A DNA stretch of 64,000 nucleotides from Agaribacillus sp965228415. Lineage in GTDB: Bacteria > Bacteroidota > Bacteroidia > Cytophagales > Cyclobacteriaceae. Below, in pieces: positions 46,282 to 54,578 of this stretch (the stretch's first letter is position 1; every line of letters starts with the position of its first letter). Made by a program: the position numbers and the translations under genes. The stretch lies in NCBI GenBank assembly GCA_965228415.1, contig OZ245814.1:2108001-2172000 (forward strand), read 5' to 3'. Below the pieces are notes generated by a model, which did no database searches, was not told the origin of the DNA, and worked only from the letters and a program-made list of their open reading frames with translations.

Positions 46282-47316
46282 TTAAGGTTTCCCTTGAATA
46301 ATAACTGTATCGCCCGTTATCTGATAGCTAAAATTAGAATTCAGACTCAAGACATCAAGTACATATTCAAGACTGCGATTATTTTCGAATTTCCCGGAGA
46401 ATTTCCGAGTAATGATAGCGTCACCATTGTTGATTATAAATTTCTTTCCATACCATCTTTGCAGCACTGCTGTCATTTCGTTGAGATTGGCATTCTCAAA
46501 AAACAACGTTTGATTTTTCCAGGCAAGTGCTTCACTAGGGTCAAAATAGCCTTTTTCGGATCTACCAGCTTCCTTATGGTAGGTGAACATCTCATTTGGA
46601 ACCAGTGTATAATCGAATTGACTTTTGTCCAGGGACTTATGACTTACTTTTACCTTACCGGTTACCAGGGCCACCTTAATCATGTTTTCCTCCGCATGAG
46701 CCTTAACATTGAATGAGGTCCCTAGTACAGTGGTTACAATATCGCCACTGGTGACAAGAAACGGTAAGGATGTGTTTTCCTGTATTTCAAAAAAGGCCTC
46801 TCCCTCCAGGTATACTTTCCTGGACGGGCCACTAAACTGGCTGGGATAGCGCAATTTGCTGCCGGCATTCAGTTTTACAATACTTCCATCACTCAATTTA
46901 ATGGTGGACTTCTGACCATACGGTACGATCTTTTCAACCATCACAATCTGATCAGGATCGTCATAAATATGGGTAATATTCCTGACTGCTACCCATGACA
47001 ATAAGGTCCCAACAATTAATACCGCCGCCACGCGATAAAGAAATTTCGGGAAATACTTGTTGCCGGTCAACGATATGTTCCTTGCCGGGCTCGCTGGTTT
47101 GGGAGCTTTGTCCATTCTTTCGTAGATACGTGCAAGCACCTTTTCCTGGTTGTTACTGTTTACATTTTCAGCATTCCAATATTCCTGAAACGCCTGTAAA
47201 ATTATTTGGTGATGCTCGTCTTCTGCCAGCCAGGTTTTTAATTCCTGAGCTTCCAGGTGGGTGGATTTTCCAGATACGTGTCTGCCAATAATCCGGTAAA
47301 TTCTGTCTTCTTTCAA
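46282..47316 (-). CDS. FecR-type anti-sigma factor with DUF4974 domain (locus 3)
   Basis: 344 residues with a cytoplasmic N-terminus ('HLEAQELKTWLAEDEHHQII'), a transmembrane segment near 90-107 ('VAAVLIVGTLLSWVAV'), the FecR domain ('KSTIKLSDGSIVKLNAGSKL', 'VYLEGEAFFEIQENTSLPF') and DUF4974 at the C-terminus ('LNEMTAVLQRWYGKKFIING'). The frame opens with TTG at 47316, directly after an in-frame TAA, and no ATG follows before the conserved region, so a TTG start is likely. It should control the sigma factor encoded 73 bp upstream. Confidence 0.91.
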   Translation of the reverse strand: MKEDRIYRIIGRHVSGKSTHLEAQELKTWLAEDEHHQIILQAFQEYWNAENVNSNNQEKVLARIYERMDKAPKPASPARNISLTGNKYFPKFLYRVAAVLIVGTLLSWVAVRNITHIYDDPDQIVMVEKIVPYGQKSTIKLSDGSIVKLNAGSKLRYPSQFSGPSRKVYLEGEAFFEIQENTSLPFLVTSGDIVTTVLGTSFNVKAHAEENMIKVALVTGKVKVSHKSLDKSQFDYTLVPNEMFTYHKEAGRSEKGYFDPSEALAWKNQTLFFENANLNEMTAVLQRWYGKKFIINNGDAIITRKFSGKFENNRSLEYVLDVLSLNSNFSYQITGDTVIIQGKP

Positions 47317-47339
47317 TTAGAGTTAAGTCATAGTTCTAA

Positions 47340-47389
47340 TTGTAGGACGACAAAAAAATACCCAACCCCCAAACGTACCAAAAAAAATT
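47340..47389 (-). promoter_or_regulatory. T/G-rich element upstream of fecR, locus 3
   Basis: On the minus strand: T-run, GGTACGTTTGGGGGTTGGGTA, T-run, then TGTCGTCCTACAA, about 30 bp before the fecR TTG start. The same order (T-run, G-rich box, TGTC[AG]TC) occurs in locus 2. ECF promoters often have GTC in the −10 box, so this may be the sigma-dependent promoter of fecR. Confidence 0.33.
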
Positions 47390-48010
47390 TTACATAAACC
47401 CTAAAAGACCAAATATTAAGGTCATGGTCATTCTCGAGTATGGCACCTCATCTGCCTGATGCAGATAAGACTTTAATTCTTTCGCTATCTTCTTAATGGC
47501 AATGGTCATTTGATTTTCAACAGTTTTTACGCTAACTCCCAAAGTTTCCGCGGTTAATTTGTTCGTTTGCCCTTTGTGCCTGGAAAGTTCAAATATCATG
47601 CGACACTTGGGAGGAAGGTTATTTACTGCCTGCTCGATTTGTTCCTTCAACTCCTCCAACAGATATGAACGTTCTGGAGAAAGAAAATGGCATAAGTTAT
47701 CTGAGTATTGATCGTGGGGAACCAGTGTATATTTGGCATTTTTTTTCAGGTAGTCGTAAGCACAGTTCTTAGTAGCTGCATATAGATAAGAGTCCAGATT
47801 CTTGATGAATGGATACCCATCTTTCATTTGCCAGAACTTGAAAAAAACATCTTCAACCACCTCCTCAGCTATTTCGTGATTCTTGACAATAGAAAAAGCA
47901 ATACGAAATAGTTTGTCAAAGTAATGATGAAAAACAATTTCAAAGGAACGCTCATCATTAGACACACGTATCTCGCGTAGAAGGTCGCTTAACGCTTCTG
48001 CCTTGAACAT
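47390..48010 (-). CDS. FecI-type ECF sigma factor (locus 3)
   Basis: 206 residues from an ATG. Region 2: 'FEIVFHHYFDKLFRIAFSIV', 'IAEEVVEDVFFKFWQMKDGY', 'DSYLYAATKNCAYDYLKKNA'. Region 4: 'LPPKCRMIFELSRHKGQTNK', 'LTAETLGVSVKTVENQMTIA'. The C-terminus is hydrophobic ('MTLIFGLLGFM'), as in the other two sigma factors. It is the first gene of locus 3. Upstream are an inverted repeat (48035-48089) and a palindrome (48093-48109) that could be regulatory sites. Confidence 0.91.
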   Translation of the reverse strand: MFKAEALSDLLREIRVSNDERSFEIVFHHYFDKLFRIAFSIVKNHEIAEEVVEDVFFKFWQMKDGYPFIKNLDSYLYAATKNCAYDYLKKNAKYTLVPHDQYSDNLCHFLSPERSYLLEELKEQIEQAVNNLPPKCRMIFELSRHKGQTNKLTAETLGVSVKTVENQMTIAIKKIAKELKSYLHQADEVPYSRMTMTLIFGLLGFM

Positions 48011-48434
48011 ATACTAATTTTTACTGTTGTCTGTTTAGTGATTAAAAGATAAACAAATTTTGTTAGAATTGTTTGCTTTTAGTCACTAATTTTCTCTTAA
48101 ATTAAGAGAACTCATTCCAAAAGTAAAAGTAAATCAGCATATAAAATTATCGCCCTGGCATATTTGGTCCAACCGGAGACCTGATATTTGACCTTAAAAT
48201 CCGCGCTATAATCAAATGAACAATTTCAGATATGGGCACAAAATTCAGCCAAAAAAGGGCGTAATAGATTTGTTCTATCAATGAACGGTATCATGTATAA
48301 GTTTCAAAATTCGGGCGGATCCTAAACGATACCACGCCAATTTATGAGATTATCCCATAGGTTATCTTGTAGTAAAATCTATACCAAAGGTAATGCCTGT
48401 TTTTCTTCCGAAGGCTTCAATCCGGGGTAGGTCT
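48011..48434. other. 424-bp gap upstream of sigma gene of locus 3
   Basis: Contains an imperfect inverted repeat TTAGTGATTAAAAG (48035-48048) / CTTTTAGTCACTAA (48076-48089) with one mismatch, and a palindrome TCTCTTAA-A-TTAAGAGA (48093-48109). Both are next to the start of the sigma gene, where an operator or promoter would be. Near 48358-48430 two minus-strand frames are open for about 20 codons past the SDR stop; one reads 'RKTGITFGIDF', like the last strand of a beta-barrel. This may be a remnant of a lost outer-membrane protein gene. I see no complete gene. Confidence 0.4.
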
Positions 48435-49199
48435 CTATGTTGCCAGAAAACCGCCGTCAATAACAAAATGACTGCCGGTTACCCATGAAGCAGCATCGCT
48501 TAACAGATACGCGACGGCATTGGCAATATCTTCAGGGGTTCCTAATCGCTTGAGTGGTAACTTCTGGGCCGTTTTATCCAAAATTTCGGCGGGATTGTCA
48601 AAAGCATTGACGGAATTATCAAGCAAAGGCGTTTTGACCTGTGCCGGACAGACGAGGTTAATTCTTATTTCAGGTCCATAATCCTGGGCAACTTGCCGGA
48701 CCAGCGGCAATAAAGCGCCCTTGGAAGCGGTATAGGCAGGATGGTTGGGAAATGCATGAAATGCCGCAACCGAACCAATAATCACAATCCTACCTCCACC
48801 GCTCTTTTGCATGGCCGGAATGCCATATTTCAGGAGGTAAAATACGGCATGGAGGTTAGTGGCCAGGGTATCGTGCCAATCTTCCAGGCTCAGGGCATCA
48901 ATTTTTCCTATTCCCAATTGGCCTGCCGAAAGCACCAACATATCAAGCCGCCCAAACCGTTTTTGTGCTTCTTCTACCAATTGCCGGTTGATCTCAGGGT
49001 GTTTTATATCCCCTGCCACGAAATGTGCTTCGGCAAATAAACTATCTGTTAATTCATGTCCTCTAACTAAATCCCTGCCATTAATAATCAAATGGGCTCC
49101 TTCCCGGCTCAGGGTTTCCGCTACACCTTTACCAATCCCACTGGTAGCACCGGTGATTATGGCTACTTTCTCTTTTATTTCCGGCATTTTCATAGTCAT
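48435..49199 (-). CDS. Short-chain dehydrogenase/reductase (SDR)
   Basis: 254 residues of classical SDR length. The nucleotide-binding motif 'TGATSGIGKG' lies near 17-26, 'LVLSAGQLG' corresponds to the NNAG position, Ser at 'VIIGSVAAF' and the catalytic 'YTASK' (Tyr-x-x-x-Lys) are present, followed by 'NLVCPAQVKTPLL' and a C-terminal 'WVTGSHFVIDGGFLAT'. It is a cytoplasmic NAD(P)H-dependent oxidoreductase, often 3-oxoacyl-ACP reductase-like or a sugar dehydrogenase; the substrate cannot be told. It stands between locus 3 and the sulfatase, all on the same strand. Confidence 0.9.
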   Translation of the reverse strand: MTMKMPEIKEKVAIITGATSGIGKGVAETLSREGAHLIINGRDLVRGHELTDSLFAEAHFVAGDIKHPEINRQLVEEAQKRFGRLDMLVLSAGQLGIGKIDALSLEDWHDTLATNLHAVFYLLKYGIPAMQKSGGGRIVIIGSVAAFHAFPNHPAYTASKGALLPLVRQVAQDYGPEIRINLVCPAQVKTPLLDNSVNAFDNPAEILDKTAQKLPLKRLGTPEDIANAVAYLLSDAASWVTGSHFVIDGGFLAT

Positions 49200-49380
49200 T
49201 ATTTCACAGTTAGTTTTAAAATTAATGGCTTATTTCAGATGTTAAAATCATTGAACGTTAGTAACAAAACACTGAAGATTTTGTTTGGGTTTTTCAGTTT
49301 TAATTCATTTAAATTATTCAATACATCACTACGTTGTCAGGCATAGCCTTAAACCAGGGCTTGTATCCAATACAATAGGA

Positions 49381-50922
49381 TTAATTTCTATCAGTCCCTA
49401 TCCACCACAGCTGCTTCCATCGCTCTTCACCGTCATTTTGCTGTGGCTTTCCAGGTGTACTCCTGCCTTCTTCAATGTATTGTGTCAATAAAGCCTGCAA
49501 CTGTGCCACCTTTTCGGGGTTTTGAGCTTGCAGGTTTATCTTTTCGCCGGGATCATCTTTCAGGTTATACAATTGTATTGGTGGCAGGGAGTCAATCACC
49601 GTTTTATTGTTGGGCCTAGGAAAGCTCCATCCTCCCGAGCCCGGACACATAGAAAGTTTCCAGTCACCCTGGCGGATGGCAAAGCTACCGTTGATCGAAT
49701 GATGGACGGTAGCCTCCCGCAAAGTGCCGTCTATTGACTCACTTCGGAATAATTGCATTAAACTATAGCTATCTTCCCCTTCATTATCTTTAAGTTGGTA
49801 GTTAACAATCTCAGCACAGGTCGCCATCAAATCTGTAGTGCAAATGGTCTGGTTACTTTTAGAACCTGGCTGGATTACTTTCGGCCAACGTACAATAAAT
49901 GGCACCCGGTGTCCACCTTCAAAAATATCTGCTTTGTGACCGCGATATATGTAACTTGGGTGATGTCCTTTCTCCACCAGTTCCTGGATTTTGGCTGCAG
50001 GCGAACATCCGTTATCACTGGTAAAAATGATCAATGTATTTTCTTCCATACCCGCTGCCTTTACCGCCGCTAATAATTGCCCCATATAATCGTCGATCAT
50101 CATGGTAAAATCGGCATAAGGATTCAATTCACTTTTTCCCTGCCATTCCTCGGTAGGTAAGATGGGTGTATGCGGAGAGGGCAACGGTAAATATAGAAAA
50201 AAAGGTTTTTTAGAACCGGCCCGCTCCTTCACATAGCTAATGCCCCTTCTGAAAAAATTGGGTGTTACATCCTCATGCACAAAATCCGGTGCGGTCAGCC
50301 CTTTTCTCCACCAGCTATACTTTCCGGTATTGACAGTTGTATCTACGGGAATAGCCGTTGGCTTACCATTTTCAACATATACATAAGGGGCCATATCAAG
50401 TGACCCACTGTGCCCATAAGCATAATCAAAGCCCAGATCGTTGGGCACGTTCGTCACCTCTTTGGCAAAATCTACCTGCCCATCAGGATCTTTTGCCCAG
50501 TCCCACCCCAGATGCCATTTTCCAATATAGGCGGTATGATAACCGGCATTTTTAAGCATGGAGGCCACCGTGCTTCGGCTACCCGGTATTAAGGCGGTCG
50601 AATATCCGTTCAATACGCCCTTTTTTATCCGGGAACGCCAGTTGTACCTTCCGGTAAGAATACCATACCTGGTTGGTGTGCACACCGAAGAAGAGGTGTG
50701 GGCATCTGTAAACATCATGCCCTCCGCTGCCATGCGATCCAGGTGGGGTGTCCTGATTTTCCCATTTTCGTTAAAAGCAGTAAGATCTCCATAGCCCAGG
50801 TCGTCAGCCAATACATAAATGATATTGGGTAGTGAAACGCTTTGATCATCCGGCCGATCCGATCCGCATGACAATAAAATGCCAGTACAAAAAGTCAGAA
50901 TTATTAAGTAGTCCTTATTCAT
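49381..50922 (-). CDS. Sulfatase (S1 family, Cys-type), lipoprotein
   Basis: 513 residues with lipobox 'LLSC' (Cys19), so likely membrane-anchored. Sulfatase features: metal-binding 'YVLADDLGYGD' near 36-46, the formylglycine site 'SVCTPTRYGILTGR' with Cys81 in C-x-P-x-R, 'IGKWHLGW', and 'FTSDNGCSPAA' (metal ligands Asp-Asn). It removes sulfate esters from a glycan; Cys81 must be oxidised to formylglycine by a maturase that is not in this window. The region after the FGly site resembles arylsulfatase A/GALNS-type enzymes. With the GH20 and GH123-like enzymes it suggests a sulfated amino-sugar glycan. Confidence 0.93.
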   Translation of the reverse strand: MNKDYLIILTFCTGILLSCGSDRPDDQSVSLPNIIYVLADDLGYGDLTAFNENGKIRTPHLDRMAAEGMMFTDAHTSSSVCTPTRYGILTGRYNWRSRIKKGVLNGYSTALIPGSRSTVASMLKNAGYHTAYIGKWHLGWDWAKDPDGQVDFAKEVTNVPNDLGFDYAYGHSGSLDMAPYVYVENGKPTAIPVDTTVNTGKYSWWRKGLTAPDFVHEDVTPNFFRRGISYVKERAGSKKPFFLYLPLPSPHTPILPTEEWQGKSELNPYADFTMMIDDYMGQLLAAVKAAGMEENTLIIFTSDNGCSPAAKIQELVEKGHHPSYIYRGHKADIFEGGHRVPFIVRWPKVIQPGSKSNQTICTTDLMATCAEIVNYQLKDNEGEDSYSLMQLFRSESIDGTLREATVHHSINGSFAIRQGDWKLSMCPGSGGWSFPRPNNKTVIDSLPPIQLYNLKDDPGEKINLQAQNPEKVAQLQALLTQYIEEGRSTPGKPQQNDGEERWKQLWWIGTDRN

Positions 50923-51253
50923 TTGTATATCTGTTTTAAATACAAGTCATGGATAAGTGTCTTGGTGCCCCTTTCCGTTTTTATCCTTTATTCTAATTAA
51001 TCTTGCTAAAATATAAGATTTATCAAGCGTTTACTTCCTCTCCATTTACGTATTCCGGTACTTAATTTGCAACATCACTTTCTCACATCCCACTTTGGTC
51101 AACGCTTCTCCCCTAAAACAATAAGATGGTTATCAGCACGTAGCCGGGACCCACAGATGACATGGGTATTAGCCGGAACCAGGCGGCGCAGGATATCTTC
51201 ACGGGAAAACCTGGCTACCCGGATGAGATCTCCTTCTTCCTAATTAGCGGGGC
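50923..51253. other. 331-bp gap between sulfatase and AraC gene
   Basis: Holds the coding remnant described at 51099-51239 and, on the sulfatase side, an AT-rich stretch (50925-51060) suited to a promoter. No hairpin or complete gene is evident. Confidence 0.4.
51099..51239 (-). pseudogene. C-terminal coding remnant, 46 codons, family not recognised
   Basis: A stop-to-stop frame on the minus strand between AraC and the sulfatase. It has no ATG and reads as normal protein: 'EEGDLIRVARFSREDILRRL' and further on 'VICGSRLRAD' and 'HLIVLGEKR', then TGA. Its higher GC content and coding-like composition, unlike the AT-rich flanks, suggest the tail of a deleted gene. Confidence 0.35.
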
Positions 51254-52126
51254 TCAAACAATGGTGGCATATTTTTTTTTGTAACTCCTGGGGGACAAAC
51301 CTGTGATCTCCTTAAACTGCCGGTTAAAGTTTGAAATGTTCTTGAACCCACTTTCAAAACATATTTCCGATATATTGAGTTGCTCTTCCAGCAGCAACTT
51401 ACAGGCATAACCCACCCGAAACTCGTTGATATACAATGTCAGGGTTTTATTGTGGATCTTTCTGAAGTAACGGCAAAATGATGATTTATTCATGTTTGTC
51501 AGGCCTGCAATTTCGTGCAGGGAGATTTCATCCTTGAAATTATTGATGATGTATTCATAGACATTGTCCATTCTTTCATTCTCCCCTTTTTGAAAGGCAT
51601 TTATGAAGCCAGGACTACACAACCTTTCATATTCTTCAGTAGAACTTAACAATTTTAAAACATTTATTAGGGCCATTACCCTTTCAAAGTCATCCATCAG
51701 CAGCATTTCCCGCAGCCGGTGTTTAATTTCAGCCTTCATTTCTCCGTGAAACTCTATACCGTGTCTTGCCCTGTTGAGCAAATCATTTAAGGCCCTCATT
51801 TCCGGCATTTGAAGAAAATCGGCGCCGGCAAAGTTGCGGTCGAAATGGATTACCAATGCTTTGGCTTCCAATTCTGATGATCCCTGGAAATAAACAGGAT
51901 CGTTCAGCCAAAGGTGAGGCACATTTTCTCCAATCAAAGTCAAATCATCGGGCTGGAATTTTTTAATACCATCACCAATAAACTTGGTTCCGGTACTATC
52001 GACAATTGATATCAATTCTATTTCCGGATGATAATGCCAAACCTTTAGAAAATGAGGGTAGCAATGCTCATCGATATTAAAAGACCTGCTTAGATGGGTG
52101 CTTCGATCAATTAACTCAGGCTTCAT
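51254..52126 (-). CDS. AraC family transcriptional regulator (cupin + HTH_18)
   Basis: 290 residues from the ATG at 52126 (the frame extends five codons to a TTG). An N-terminal cupin-like sensor domain has 'WHYHPEIELISIV' and 'LTLIGENVPHLWLND'. The C-terminal double HTH has 'ISLHEIAGLTNMNKSSFCRY', 'RVGYACKLLLEEQLNISEIC' and 'FESGFKNISNFNRQFKEITG'. It is a paralogue of the regulator at 55669 with the same length and the same 'IGENVPH' signature. It follows the hydroxyproline genes on the same strand, so it probably controls them or the sulfatase downstream. Confidence 0.9.
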   Translation of the reverse strand: MKPELIDRSTHLSRSFNIDEHCYPHFLKVWHYHPEIELISIVDSTGTKFIGDGIKKFQPDDLTLIGENVPHLWLNDPVYFQGSSELEAKALVIHFDRNFAGADFLQMPEMRALNDLLNRARHGIEFHGEMKAEIKHRLREMLLMDDFERVMALINVLKLLSSTEEYERLCSPGFINAFQKGENERMDNVYEYIINNFKDEISLHEIAGLTNMNKSSFCRYFRKIHNKTLTLYINEFRVGYACKLLLEEQLNISEICFESGFKNISNFNRQFKEITGLSPRSYKKKYATIV

Positions 52127-52246
52127 GTAGTAAATTTGCAAATTATATTTCGAAAGGAAAAATTCTGCAAATTTAATATTATTACCAGTTAGCTTTCAAC
52201 CTGGTTCATTATATCTTTTTTAGTGAACTGAAGAGAGTCATATTTT

Positions 52247-53500
52247 TTAATCGTACCTTGACGGGTGCAGCAATGATATATCTCTTTCTATCTCTTCGTT
52301 GCCCGCTATCTGAGCCACCAAATAGCCTGTGGCAGGACCAAGGCTGAGTCCCATCATAGCATGGCCGGTAGCGAGTATAAGGTTTTTAAAATTGTTTGGT
52401 CTTCCAATATATGGAAGGCCGTCAGGGCTGCAGGGACGAAGTCCGGTCCATACCGCTAATTTTTCAAAATCAGCAACTTTAAACTCCGGAAAATACTGTG
52501 GAATGGAATGGAATATACCGCTTAAACGCTTTTTGTTGACATGATCATTCACCTCACCGAGTTCCAGCGTTCCGGCAAAACTAAGCCCGGTTTTCATTGG
52601 GGTCACTGCCACTCTGGCTTCGGTAAGTATGGAACAGATGTTGGGGCAGGCATTTGGTTGAGGTAATAGCACGCTATAGCCCTTACCGGCCATCATAGGT
52701 AAATTGACCGACAGCTGACGCGCCAACTCTCCGGACCAGGATCCGGTGGCCAGAATATATTCATCGGCGACAAACGACTCGTTCCCGGCGTTGACCGAAA
52801 TAATTTTGTTGTCTTTTTTGGAGAATGAAGTGATTTGCGAAAACGGCACAAATGAAACGCCGCGACTATGGAGGGTTTTGTACAAATCGGCCATTAACAA
52901 TTGTGGTGTAAGGAATGCGTCCATTGCATAATAGACAGCTCCGGCCGTATCTAATTTAACACCAGGGTCCAGCTTTTCGGCCTCATCGCGCGATAGCACC
53001 TCAGCCTGTAATCCAAGCCCGCGTGCGGTAGCTACCAAAGACGCCTCCTCACTGAGTACCTTGCGAGTTTTACAGTGCATCAGAAGGCCTTTCTTTTGCA
53101 GTCCAAAGTCCAGCGACTCTTCTATCGCCATTTCCTCGTACAACAACTTACTGGCCAGATTAAACCAGCTTAGGAGGGGTGCCGAACGGGCGACATGCTT
53201 TTTATTAGCTGCCAGGTAAAACTTCCAAATCCAGGAAATTATATCCCGGTTAAGATGAAAGGAGATATGAAAAGGACTTTTGGAATTAAACATCCACTTT
53301 AAACCCTGCCTGATCATACCCGGAGCTGCCAAAGGAACGAAATGGCTTGGGACTACCATGCCGGCGTTACCATGTGAGCAGCCATGTTGAAAGTCACCTT
53401 TGTCTATAACCGTTACCTCAAACCCATTCTTGTTCAAAAAATAGGCGGAACACATGCCAATGATACCTCCTCCTACAACTAGTGCTTTTTTCGTTTTCAT
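52247..53500 (-). CDS. FAD-dependent D-amino-acid oxidoreductase (DadA/DAO family), probable D-hydroxyproline dehydrogenase
   Basis: 417 residues. The N-terminal Rossmann motif 'VVGGGIIGMCSAYFLNKNG' binds FAD; 'HGCSHGNAGMVVPSHFVPLA' and the C-terminal 'LRPCSPDGLPYIGRPN' and 'ATGHAMMGLSLGPATG' are typical of DadA-like DAO enzymes. It lies 6 bp after the hydroxyproline epimerase gene, so by pathway context it should oxidise cis-4-hydroxy-D-proline to pyrroline-4-hydroxy-2-carboxylate. General D-amino-acid dehydrogenase activity is the alternative. Confidence 0.88.
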   Translation of the reverse strand: MKTKKALVVGGGIIGMCSAYFLNKNGFEVTVIDKGDFQHGCSHGNAGMVVPSHFVPLAAPGMIRQGLKWMFNSKSPFHISFHLNRDIISWIWKFYLAANKKHVARSAPLLSWFNLASKLLYEEMAIEESLDFGLQKKGLLMHCKTRKVLSEEASLVATARGLGLQAEVLSRDEAEKLDPGVKLDTAGAVYYAMDAFLTPQLLMADLYKTLHSRGVSFVPFSQITSFSKKDNKIISVNAGNESFVADEYILATGSWSGELARQLSVNLPMMAGKGYSVLLPQPNACPNICSILTEARVAVTPMKTGLSFAGTLELGEVNDHVNKKRLSGIFHSIPQYFPEFKVADFEKLAVWTGLRPCSPDGLPYIGRPNNFKNLILATGHAMMGLSLGPATGYLVAQIAGNEEIERDISLLHPSRYD

Positions 53501-53506
53501 TGGCGC

Positions 53507-54508
53507 TCAAATTACCTGAAATCCATGTGCATATGGGTCGTCGTCATCTACAATAATGTTATTATAACCCGTAATCCTTGCCCATCCTTCCACGCTGGGT
53601 ATAATGGCTTTCATGCCTTCGATAGTTGTTTCTTCTTCAATGCGTCCCGTGAACTGAGATCCAATATAACTCTCATGAATAAACGCCTCTCCCTTTTTTA
53701 GTTTGCCTTTTGCATACCATTGCGCCATTCTGGCTGATGTACCTGTGCCACAAGGCGAGCGGTCAATTGCTTTATCGCCATAAAAAACGGCGTTTCTTGC
53801 AGTGGCCTGAGCGGAAATGGTATTGCCCGTCCATAAAATGTGGCTTAAACCACTGATAGTATCATCTAAGGGGTGAACAAAGGTATGCTCAGCATTGATC
53901 TGCTTTCTTAAAATCCTGCTGTATTGTACCAGTTGTTCCGCTGAAAAATCCTGTATGCCGTTAAAGTTTTTCTGGGGATCAACGATTGCGTAAAAATTAC
54001 CGCCATAAGCCACATCTACAGTGACCTCGCCCAGCCCAGGACAATCAGTGGTGATGGCCTCAGCGGCAAGATAAGACAGAATATTTGTAAGCCTCACCGA
54101 GGTCACTTTATCTCCTTCCTGCGTATAATTGATTTTGACAAATCCAGCCGGCGTCTCCAGCCTCAGTGTTCCGGGCGTTTTGGGGGTTACAAGCCCCTCT
54201 TCAATTGCTATGGTGACTGTACCGATGGTACCATGACCGCACATAGGCAGACAACCACTGGTTTCAATAAAGAGGACACCCACATCATTTTCCGGATGTG
54301 AAGGTGGGTACAGTATACTGCCGGACATCATATCGTGCCCCCTGGGTTCAAACATCAGGGCCTTTCTTATCCAGTCATATTCCTTGAGAAAGTTTTGACG
54401 CCGCTCACTCATATTGCGCCCCTTTAATATCGGTCCTCCTCCAGCTACTAACCTTACCGGATTACCGCAAGTATGGGCATCAACACAAAAAAAGGTTTTC
54501 TTAGCCAT
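53507..54508 (-). CDS. 4-hydroxyproline 2-epimerase (proline racemase family)
   Basis: 333 residues. Both catalytic cysteines of the family are present: Cys90 in 'MCGHGTIG' and Cys253 in 'DRSPCGTGTSARMA'. The dehydratases of this family have Thr in place of the first Cys, so an epimerase is favoured. The start region 'DAHTCGNPVRLVAGGGP' is typical of 4-hydroxyproline epimerases. The reaction is trans-4-hydroxy-L-proline to cis-4-hydroxy-D-proline in the cytoplasm. It lies between the lyase (about 70 bp upstream) and the FAD enzyme. Confidence 0.91.
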   Translation of the reverse strand: MAKKTFFCVDAHTCGNPVRLVAGGGPILKGRNMSERRQNFLKEYDWIRKALMFEPRGHDMMSGSILYPPSHPENDVGVLFIETSGCLPMCGHGTIGTVTIAIEEGLVTPKTPGTLRLETPAGFVKINYTQEGDKVTSVRLTNILSYLAAEAITTDCPGLGEVTVDVAYGGNFYAIVDPQKNFNGIQDFSAEQLVQYSRILRKQINAEHTFVHPLDDTISGLSHILWTGNTISAQATARNAVFYGDKAIDRSPCGTGTSARMAQWYAKGKLKKGEAFIHESYIGSQFTGRIEEETTIEGMKAIIPSVEGWARITGYNNIIVDDDDPYAHGFQVI

Positions 54509-54578
54509 TCATTTCTTTTACTTTATTTTGATTTCTTGCAATCACAATCCTCTCACTGTTTGATTGCTATTTCCATTT

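Noticed and set aside
53507..54508. Trans-3-hydroxy-L-proline dehydratase
   Set aside because: Dehydratases of this family have Thr in place of the first catalytic Cys; here both Cys90 and Cys253 are present.
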